Virus record (IMG/VR): IMGVR_UViG_3300001680_000239
Coordinates: 1 to 20,906 of that record
Strand: one strand, 5' to 3'
From: a virus
DNA: 20,906 nt
Part shown: piece by piece, positions 1 through 6,700 of the stretch
How positions within the stretch are numbered: the first letter of the stretch is position 1
Layout: the number at the start of each line of letters is the position of its first letter
Notes under the pieces: generated by a model
Seen by the model: only the letters and a program-made list of their open reading frames with translations
Databases searched by the model: none
Told to the model about the DNA's origin: nothing
Translations under genes and position numbers: made by a program

Positions 1-147
1 ACTGCAATTAATGTAGGGTTAATAACAAAAGAAGAAGCAATACAACTTAGAAAGGATATTGCTGATGGTAAGAAAGACCTTGTTGATGTTACTTCACCTG
101 ACGGTATCCTATCATTTGGAACCATAACTTATGATGACGATCAATGA
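1..147 (+). CDS. 3' end of an unrecognised gene (partial)
   Basis: An open frame enters from the left edge in frame 1 and stops at TGA 145-147, giving the last 48 residues of a protein. The visible tail contains a likely helix with the motif LITKEEAIQLRKDI, then a short acidic end (TYDDDQ). I do not recognise the family from so little. Its last 17 bases overlap the start of the next gene, as is usual in tightly packed phage operons. That overlap and the lack of stops are the main support for it being real coding sequence. Confidence 0.6.
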   Translation, partial: TAINVGLITKEEAIQLRKDIADGKKDLVDVTSPDGILSFGTITYDDDQ

Positions 148-463
148 CCTCTCCTTACAATTAGCTGATTTAATAACCCCATTCTTTACAATGATGGCTG
201 GAATAGTCATCGTATTTTGGATTAAGGATTTCGCAGGCAATATAGCACAAGGTTTAAGTTTTAAATACTTTGGACCCTTTAAAGAAGGTGATCATGTAAT
301 GATTGATAACCATAAAGCTGTTATTGTTAAGATAGGGTTATCTGTTACAGTATTTGGTTGTGATGACCCAGAACGTGGTTATATTTGGAGATACGTTCCA
401 AATGACCGTATAGATACCCTAAAGCTAGGAAAAATTATCTCGTCAAGTTCTAAAAAACTATAA
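131..463 (+). CDS. Miniature MscS-like mechanosensitive channel protein
   Basis: This 110-aa protein resembles the pore helix plus beta domain of the small-conductance mechanosensitive channel MscS. Residues 14-31 form a hydrophobic helix, followed by AGNIAQGL (about 35-42), which aligns in my reading with the SNLAAGV pore-helix segment of MscS. The next stretch, FGPFKEGDHV (47-56), fits the MscS F.PF..GE/D.V signature, and YVPNDRI (88-94) fits the conserved v.iPN..i motif. E. coli MscS is about 286 aa, so the first two membrane helices and the C-terminal vestibule are absent. It would sit in the inner membrane, perhaps as an oligomer or as a modifier of a host channel. Start may be ATG 131 or the adjacent ATG 134. 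The beta-domain match is good; channel activity is an inference. Confidence 0.6.
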   Translation: MMTINDLSLQLADLITPFFTMMAGIVIVFWIKDFAGNIAQGLSFKYFGPFKEGDHVMIDNHKAVIVKIGLSVTVFGCDDPERGYIWRYVPNDRIDTLKLGKIISSSSKKL

Positions 464-466
464 ATA
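459..466 (+). promoter_or_regulatory. Late promoter box TATAAATA (distal of a tandem pair)
   Basis: An exact TATAAATA octamer, the T4-family late promoter -10 element recognised by the gp55 sigma-like factor with sliding-clamp activation. It overlaps the stop codon of the MscS-like gene and lies 30 bases before the next ATG. A second exact copy follows 15 bases downstream. Confidence 0.65.
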
Positions 467-473
467 TAAGTAG

Positions 474-481
474 TATAAATA
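474..481 (+). promoter_or_regulatory. Late promoter box TATAAATA (proximal of a tandem pair)
   Basis: The second exact TATAAATA, in the 33-base gap before the 133-aa gene. A start about six bases downstream would give a leader of roughly 10 bases that still contains the TAGGTAGG ribosome binding sequence at 488-495. A 7-base inverted repeat, TATAAGT (465-471) and ACTTATA (483-489), flanks this box. Confidence 0.7.
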
Positions 482-496
482 AACTTATAGGTAGGT

Positions 497-898
497 ATGG
501 AGCAAAGGGTAAACTCTTTAGAAACTGATTTAGAGATTCTTAAAAGAGATATGTCTGCGTGCCAAGCTAGTATTCATAAAGATATTACTCTGCTTAAAGA
601 GCAAAAACAGGATTTACCTATGTGGTTAAAGTCTTCAGCTGTTGCAGTTATCTTTGCTATTTTTGGACAGACAATTACTTCCGTTTGGTGGGCAGCAACG
701 ATCACTACTAGACAAGAAGCAATACAAAGTAAAGTAAACGAGAACACTGACTTGATATCTACCGTAGCACAAACACATGAACAAGTTATGTTGTCTCTCA
801 GAGAGATTCAAATTAACAATAAGAATATGAAGGAAATGCTTCATGATATTAAAAATAAGCAGAATGGACATGCAGCTGCATCACCTAAGGAACATTAA
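497..898 (+). CDS. Small coiled-coil / membrane / coiled-coil protein
   Basis: An unrecognised 133-aa protein with a clear three-part plan. Residues 1-37 have heptad-like leucine/isoleucine spacing (VNSLETDLEILKRDM). Residues about 43-68 form one hydrophobic membrane segment, rich in aromatic residues at its end (SVWWAA). Residues about 74-122 are a second polar helix with coiled-coil character, ending in a polar His/Ala/Lys tail. The layout recalls small phage membrane proteins such as XhlA-type holin accessories, but no specific motif confirms that. ATG 497 has a good upstream TAGGTAGG sequence and two late promoter boxes just before it, so late expression is likely. It follows the MscS-like gene and could act with it at the membrane; this is inference. 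Confidence 0.75.
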   Translation: MEQRVNSLETDLEILKRDMSACQASIHKDITLLKEQKQDLPMWLKSSAVAVIFAIFGQTITSVWWAATITTRQEAIQSKVNENTDLISTVAQTHEQVMLSLREIQINNKNMKEMLHDIKNKQNGHAAASPKEH

Positions 899-900
899 AT

Positions 901-1704
901 ATGAAAACATTATCCCAAATTAGAGAAGCATCAGATGACGGTAAAGCTGGCGATAAAGAAGCTTATCAGGCATTCTTCAAAAAAGCGTTAAAGAAATTTG
1001 GTGTTACTGAACCAGATCAATTGAAAGGTGATAAAGAGAAAGAGTTCTATGATTACGTTGATGCAGGTTGGAAGGGTGATAACGAGAAGCCTGAAAAGAA
1101 TGAAGGTATCTCAAAGTCTGTAACATACGGCAAATTAAAGGGTAAGAAGAAGTCAAAACCACTTCCAGAAAGTTGTGGTCGAGACCATTCTGATATGACT
1201 GGCACTTGTCCTGCATGTGGTAAAGAGTTAAGCGAAGAAGCTATTGAAGAGAATAAACTAAAAGGCATTGCTAAAGCATTAACTAATATCTCAGGTAAGC
1301 CTGAATACAAGAAGATTGCTAGAAACCTCAAGTCATTAGCTATGAGAGCTAACGAAGGTGATAAGGGTGCTGCTAAACAAATTAAAACTCAATTAGCTAA
1401 ATTAGCATCTAAGGTAGATAAGAAGGCAGGTGCTAAATTAACTAAGATGTCAGGTCTTGCTGCTACATACGAATCAGTAGAAGAAGCGGTTTCAGTTGAT
1501 ATGAGAACTAGAGGTTTTAAATCAGCAATGGCTAGAAACCTATTACGTAAAGAGAAGGCAGATGCTAAAAAAAAGTCTGAATTAGACGAAATCATTGATG
1601 CTACCAATAAAAAGTTGAGGGGAGAGGATGTATCAATTGGAGATGGAAACATTGACATGGGCCCAGGAAAGAAATTGGGTAAAATCAGAAAAAGGAAAAA
1701 GTAG
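901..1704 (+). CDS. Lysine-rich putative internal head protein with targeting/cleavage signal
   Basis: A 267-aa, strongly basic protein of no named family. Its N terminus MKTLSQIREAS matches the plan of T4 internal-protein capsid targeting sequences (T4 IPIII begins MKTYQEFIAEA as I recall it), including a candidate gp21 prohead-protease site of the form (L/I)xE|(A/G/S), here IRE|A at residues 7-10. Residues about 21-57 hold a compact AYQAFF...FGV...EFYDYVD module that I associate with marine T4-like phage proteins. A possible zinc site follows: C92, H96, C103, C106 (CPACGK). The rest is helical and Lys/Ala-rich, ending in a KIRKRKK tail suited to nucleic acid binding. ATG 901 is preceded by AAGGA at 889-893. 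Packaging in the head and injection with DNA are inferred. Confidence 0.75.
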   Translation: MKTLSQIREASDDGKAGDKEAYQAFFKKALKKFGVTEPDQLKGDKEKEFYDYVDAGWKGDNEKPEKNEGISKSVTYGKLKGKKKSKPLPESCGRDHSDMTGTCPACGKELSEEAIEENKLKGIAKALTNISGKPEYKKIARNLKSLAMRANEGDKGAAKQIKTQLAKLASKVDKKAGAKLTKMSGLAATYESVEEAVSVDMRTRGFKSAMARNLLRKEKADAKKKSELDEIIDATNKKLRGEDVSIGDGNIDMGPGKKLGKIRKRKK

Positions 1705-1705
1705 A

Positions 1706-1972
1706 ATGGATATTAAATCATTTAAAGAACTGCACGAAGTATCTGCAGAAACTAAAGCTAAAATGAAAGTGACGCTTAGTAGAAGCTATGCTGCTCAATT
1801 AAAAACTAAATTGAGTAATGCAGTGTCTTCTATGAAAGAATTAGCATTCGATTTAGATAATAAAGTTCAAACAGTTGATCCGACAGTATCTAAACAACTT
1901 AAAGCTTTCCACAAAGAACTTAATAAATTCGCAAAGCAATTCAATAAAGCTGTAGCAGATAAAGTAGAGTAG
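1706..1972 (+). CDS. Small basic helical protein, possible internal head protein
   Basis: An 88-aa protein, nearly all helical and rich in Lys and Ala, without a recognisable domain. I chose ATG 1706 because it directly follows the preceding stop (1702-1704) and has AAAGGAAAAAG just upstream; the longer in-frame start at 1628 lies inside the previous gene and is unlikely. The first residues MDIKSFKELHEVS again resemble a T4 capsid targeting sequence, with LHE at 9-11 in the place of the (L/I)xE cleavage motif, although the next residue is V rather than A, G or S. It sits between the other putative internal protein and the PAAR gene. A function as a packaged, injected DNA-associated protein is only an inference. 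Confidence 0.75.
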   Translation: MDIKSFKELHEVSAETKAKMKVTLSRSYAAQLKTKLSNAVSSMKELAFDLDNKVQTVDPTVSKQLKAFHKELNKFAKQFNKAVADKVE

Positions 1973-1974
1973 GC

Positions 1975-2289
1975 ATGCCTAGTGTTGCAAGAACAGGAGA
2001 TAGTGTTGATACAGGACACACCTGTACTAGTACAACCCAAGCTGATACTCATAGCTCTTCTGTATTTGCGGAGAATAAAGAAATCCACAGGGTAGGCGAC
2101 GCCACCTTATCTCACACATATCCCGTAGGGGACTCATGTCCCTCCCATATTGTAACACTAGACGCTTACAGCAATCCATCAGTATACGTAAACGATAAAG
2201 CTATCGGTAGAAACGGTGATTGGTATGGTAATCATATTATATCAGGTGGTGCTGATACTGTATTCGCAAACGGAAACGAGTATTATTAG
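1975..2289 (+). CDS. gp5.4: PAAR-repeat spike tip protein (gp5.4-like)
   Basis: A 104-aa PAAR protein that would cap the needle of the central tail spike, as gp5.4 does in T4 and PAAR proteins do in type VI secretion. The N terminus MPSVARTGD has the expected start of the fold. Three related beta repeats follow: SSVFAENKEIHRVGD (28-42), PSVYVNDKAIGRNGD (68-82) and DTVFANG (94-100). Several Cys/His residues (H15, C17, H47, C55, H58, H87) are candidates for the metal ion at the cone tip. ATG 1975 follows the previous stop by two bases, with AGAGTAGG upstream. Its position just before a peptidase-like gene and two giant genes recalls PAAR genes that precede type VI effector genes. Confidence 0.9.
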   Translation: MPSVARTGDSVDTGHTCTSTTQADTHSSSVFAENKEIHRVGDATLSHTYPVGDSCPSHIVTLDAYSNPSVYVNDKAIGRNGDWYGNHIISGGADTVFANGNEYY

Positions 2290-2306
2290 AAACAATTGGT
2301 GAATGA

Positions 2307-2324
2307 ATACGTATAAATACGTAT
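2307..2324. repeat. Two palindromic ATACGTAT octamers flanking a promoter box
   Basis: ATACGTAT at 2307-2314 and again at 2317-2324, separated by AA. Each octamer is its own reverse complement, so the pair is both a direct and an inverted repeat. The second copy ends on the base before the ATG of the peptidase-like gene, and the late promoter box is embedded in the array. It could bind a dimeric regulator or be a by-product of AT-rich sequence. Confidence 0.6.
2312..2319 (+). promoter_or_regulatory. Late promoter box TATAAATA before the giant-gene cassette
   Basis: An exact TATAAATA in the 35-base gap between the PAAR gene and the 459-aa gene. T4 late transcripts usually begin about six bases past the box, which here would fall at or next to the ATG at 2325. 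No purine-rich ribosome binding sequence is visible before that ATG, so a transcript from this promoter may be essentially leaderless. Confidence 0.65.
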
Positions 2325-3704
2325 ATGCCTCATAGTAAATTACCAAATTTCAGTAATAAACCAATCACAGTAGGAACTACTCAGCAATTAGCTGACGGAA
2401 CTCGACGTACGTGGACTGGTACTAAATGGTTAGTTGGATCATGGGATCTAGTGGGAACACCTAAAGATGATGTAGACTACTATCTAATTTCATTAGTACC
2501 ATCGGCGAATCCTAATGATAGCCCAGGGACTCAGGTTCATGGTGGTGATATATTTTTCCTTCATGATCAGACGTTAGCGGAGGGATCAAACAAGAAAGAA
2601 CACAAAGGTCCTATTATTGGTCCACCAAGTACTGTATTCGTACCTGGAGCAGCTGAAGAGGATAAAGTCAAGGTTGGGCGAGTTCAGGCGCAAGTTATTT
2701 TAAAATCGATGCAAGATATATTATTCGCTATGCCTATATACGCTTCACCAACTCTGGGTGATTCATATGGTTCTTTCTATAATCTCACAAGAACATTCTT
2801 TAAGCCATTTGTATATGCGGATATTGAATATGATAGTGATAAGGAAGCTAAGAAGGCGTTTGCTAGAAACTTCCATCTAAGAGATACTGATACTGTACCT
2901 GAATTTATGAAGGGGTGTGGACTTGCTCAAGATCCAGAATTCTATTTAAATCATAAGTGGAAACCTAAGTATCTAGTTGTATATAAGGATGTTGAAGGTG
3001 GTTGGTTTAGTGCACCGGGAGAAGGAGGTATTGCTGGTAGATATCACGGGTTAACTAATACAATAGTTTTTAATAATTCAGAAATGCCTGCTGCTAATGA
3101 TTTTGATCTTTATGGAATCGACACACTTGTTCATGAGTGGGCTCATAGTGAGGTGGCTCATCGCACTGTACAAGGACTAGTAGCAACAAGTGATGAAGAG
3201 TATGAGGAAGAGAAATTGAAGATACAGTTTAATCCAGCTGTTGCTCGTACTACCCTCTTTGGTGATTATGATAGGGCGTTTATATCTGACACAGCTACTG
3301 TAAGAAAGTCAATTGAAGAGATAACAGCCTACTCCTTAAAATTTGGATGGAGTAAGGTTTATGGTGCAGTTGGTAGGCGTTACTCCTCAAAGTCATGGTC
3401 TAGTGAACTATTTGTTCGAATGAAGGCTGCGGCTGCGGTTGGTACATACAGAACATTAAAAGACTTATGGCCTGATTATAAATTGCACATGACACCTGAA
3501 CTTATAGATTTCATGAACGACAATGTATTCCATGTTAATATTAAACAACAAAACATGACAGAAGGATTACAAACATTCTATCAAACATTATTTGGTGACG
3601 AAGGTGGTCAAAAGTTATCTACTGCATACTTTAAAATTAATCAAGTAGCAACATTATCTATAGATAATATCGAAAAGCCCAATCCATACATCTCGCACTG
3701 GTAA
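2325..3704 (+). CDS. Putative HExxH zinc metallopeptidase, virion-associated
   Basis: A 459-aa protein with a zinc-peptidase active-site motif. The helix IDTLVHEWAHSEVAH carries H270-E271-W-A-H274, the two zinc histidines and catalytic glutamate, and it follows an edge-strand-like stretch (TNTIVFNN, 244-251) as in zincin folds. A third ligand could be H279 or the glutamates at 331-332 (EEITAYS), the latter giving a gluzincin arrangement. Residues 14-40 form a small Gly/Trp-rich beta module (LADGTRRTWTGTKWLV) of a kind seen in phage virion proteins. The middle and C-terminal parts are unrecognised. No signal peptide or membrane helix is evident. ATG 2325 is the only reasonable start, since an in-frame TGA lies at 2304-2306. 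It may be a delivered peptidase or a virion-processing enzyme; the substrate is unknown. Confidence 0.75.
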   Translation: MPHSKLPNFSNKPITVGTTQQLADGTRRTWTGTKWLVGSWDLVGTPKDDVDYYLISLVPSANPNDSPGTQVHGGDIFFLHDQTLAEGSNKKEHKGPIIGPPSTVFVPGAAEEDKVKVGRVQAQVILKSMQDILFAMPIYASPTLGDSYGSFYNLTRTFFKPFVYADIEYDSDKEAKKAFARNFHLRDTDTVPEFMKGCGLAQDPEFYLNHKWKPKYLVVYKDVEGGWFSAPGEGGIAGRYHGLTNTIVFNNSEMPAANDFDLYGIDTLVHEWAHSEVAHRTVQGLVATSDEEYEEEKLKIQFNPAVARTTLFGDYDRAFISDTATVRKSIEEITAYSLKFGWSKVYGAVGRRYSSKSWSSELFVRMKAAAAVGTYRTLKDLWPDYKLHMTPELIDFMNDNVFHVNIKQQNMTEGLQTFYQTLFGDEGGQKLSTAYFKINQVATLSIDNIEKPNPYISHW

Positions 3705-3709
3705 TCAAT

Positions 3710-6700
3710 ATGGCATATAGTAAATCTCCTAGTATATTAGGCACACAAGCAAACGGACAAGGTAATACCGTATGGGATGCTTATAGTGATCCAATAACTG
3801 GTGGTTATCAGGTTGTAGATATATCCAAACAACTTGGGGATTCGACAGGTGGATATAGTGTGAGCCGAATAGTTCGTGACATGATACGTCTTAAAAATAG
3901 CTATGTTTTAAAGATCAACGGAAGGCGTATGGGTAAAATCGAAAGGGCGTTATGGACTGAAATTGTAACCAAGAAAGTTAACAGAGCTCAACAGAAGAAT
4001 CAAATTAAGATTGGTGTTGGAATTAAACCTTTATTGTTAGATGATAATATAATCAGTACTAGTAGCAGACGTGGTCAAAAAAATAAATTTACAGGTCCAG
4101 ACTATCAAGCCAGCTCGTTTACAACTGAAGGTATATTCGAGCCAGTATTACTTTATATAGACAGTAAGTTTCCATCTAATGATATTGCAGGAGATGTACC
4201 TGAAAACGTCATATATGCTGTTGCTCAGCCTCTGGGACTAACTCAAGCCTTTATTGCTAAGTCAGTAGTAATGAATGTTATTAAGAGACACCATAGAAGC
4301 GACTATTTATTACTGTATGTCAATTCAAAGACTACTAATATGGCATCTAAAGACTATGTTACTGGAGGTTCATTCAGTATGGATGAAAAATGGGGTGGTA
4401 CCTCATTAGCTACCGGTGAAGAAATGCTTAAATTAGCTGATGATGGTAAAATTGGCAACTTTATGGAATTTAAAGTTATAGAAGCTGGTCACTTAAATAA
4501 ACAAAATCTAACCATCATTGAGATAGTTAGCGACTTTCATATTGGCATAACACCTGGTCAGATGAAAATATCAGAGTTTATGCAAACATACTATCCAGCT
4601 TATAAAGGTGATATATCTAAAGTTAAACTAGATGGAATGAAATTTTCAGGGCCCTTACAGAAGGGAGATGGTACTGGTGGACTTCCAGTGGAGTGGCACG
4701 TAGAATATGGCAGTGCAACAGCTAAAAGTCACCTTCAACGAGCAGGTTGGATTATTATTGAAGAGTTTTCTGATGCTGCAGGTCTTAGCAGAGGTGAGGC
4801 TTCTGGTTGGGCTAAACCACCAGAACGCCTCAATTTAAACAAGCCTCTATTGCATAGATTAAAGAGGCACGGTATAGATGGTGTTAAACTCACTGATAAA
4901 CATCAAGCTAAGAAAATGGGTATGGGTGATTACCCCATTAAACAAACGATTATATTCGACCACGCAGTACAGAGAATACGTAACCTGATGAAACCCTCCC
5001 CTCATTATGGAATGTATGCTGTATCAAACACCCTAAAGGTTCAAGCTGCTGTTATGGCGGATGCAGGTATTTCTGTTAAGGATGGCTTATTAGTTCGTAA
5101 AAATGTTAACTCTACAGTTGTTGATCGAATTGTGAACCAGATTATAGCATCAGAAGTTCAAGAGATAATTGACACTGGCGAGTATGTATCTGATAAGCGA
5201 GTGAGTGATGATATTGTTAAATTTAAAAATAAATATCAATTTGATAATGAATGGGTTATATTAAAATTAAATGGACCTGTTCTCGATGATTGGCAGCAAT
5301 TTGATACATTTCAATTGGCAGATGATCAAGGGATAATGCAACCTAAGAAGCCAGTAGCACACACACAACATTACATAGTGACGCCTAAGAACATATGGCC
5401 TGAATCTGTATTGAAGCATGGTCAAATTTACGATTCTATAGAAAAAGACGGCTATAGAGTACAGAGAAATTCTCGACCTTTATATTACTCTGCTGAGGTT
5501 GGTGCAACGGAATTCAGTGCACTCGGACAGTACAATAGTTATATGCAACACCCCTTCCTAGAGTTTACAATAGATCCCAAGAGAAGTAATTTTGAACTAA
5601 AACTGATCATGTCGAACACGGATTTAATTAAGGCAAACCAAGCTTTTTATGAGGAAATTGGGTTTACACACTTTTCATATGATGAAAGGTCAAGAAGTAA
5701 AGCTGAAGGAAGATTAATCTATGCTAGGATAGCAAATGAAATGAAACATGCTATGTTTGGTTCAGATCTAGTAAAGGACACCTTGATTGGAGGTGGAGTA
5801 ATTCGTCAATCAAACCACTCATTGGAGGGTATTGTATCTGCCCAACGGTTCTGGCAAGAGGTTTATTCTTTACATGCAGAAATGAATTACGGTTATCTAT
5901 GGAATGAAAATGTTACTTGGAGGGACGTTAATTATCAGACTGAAATTAGGTTTGATCACAACAATAATTCTCATAGGATAGTGACTGGCACCCTCGAAGG
6001 TTTCGCTTCAGAAGCATTAAATGGAAAGGAAATGAGAGAGAGGTTCATGCATACTGGAAGTTTATCTAAGGAGGGTATTTTAGTACTTTATGGTGATGCT
6101 GATGCTATTTTGTATGATAAGCATGGAAACGAGCTGGTAAAGAGGAAACGATATGAAATTAAAAAGTTAAGTGAAGCTGATATTATTAAATTCGTTCGAC
6201 CTTTTCTTACTGTTAACTCCGCCGAAGCATTAAAGCAGTTAACAGAGATACAGAGGCAAGCAGTAGCAAAAGCCAACTCTGAGTTTAAATTGCCAGCATT
6301 AACAAGCCATAATATTGGTGATAGAAAGACATATGATGTTTCAGATCCAAGTCCAGGAATCCGATCTGAAAAACCAATTGGTAAAAATGGTGGTATAGCG
6401 TATATGTCACCTAGGGAATTCTTAAAGATGGCCTTCCCACTCGAGTATGATTTAAGTGTATGGTCAATGGAAGAACTTAATTCTTCCATAACACAACTAG
6501 AACAAGATGTCAACTTCTTAGAAGATATTGAAGACACAAAGGGATTGTCAGATGCACAGGACACTCTACTAGATGAGAAAAAACAAGATTTAAAGAATTC
6601 AAGAACTGAGAGGTCCAAGATTGAAAGCAGTGCTAGGCTTTATAAGAGTGGTGCTCAATTTGATGCTATTCCACAATTTAACATTAGATATGATCCAGCT

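Noticed and set aside
1628-1705. Upstream start for the 88-aa protein
   Set aside because: The extension lies within the previous gene in another frame. ATG 1706 has AAAGGAAAAAG upstream and follows the stop directly, and only that start gives an N terminus like a capsid-targeting sequence.
6088-6618. 176-codon open frame on the minus strand
   Set aside because: It lies entirely within the 1852-aa gene, has no separate promoter or ribosome binding context, and its translation is a Ser/Leu/Phe-rich product typical of an antisense shadow.
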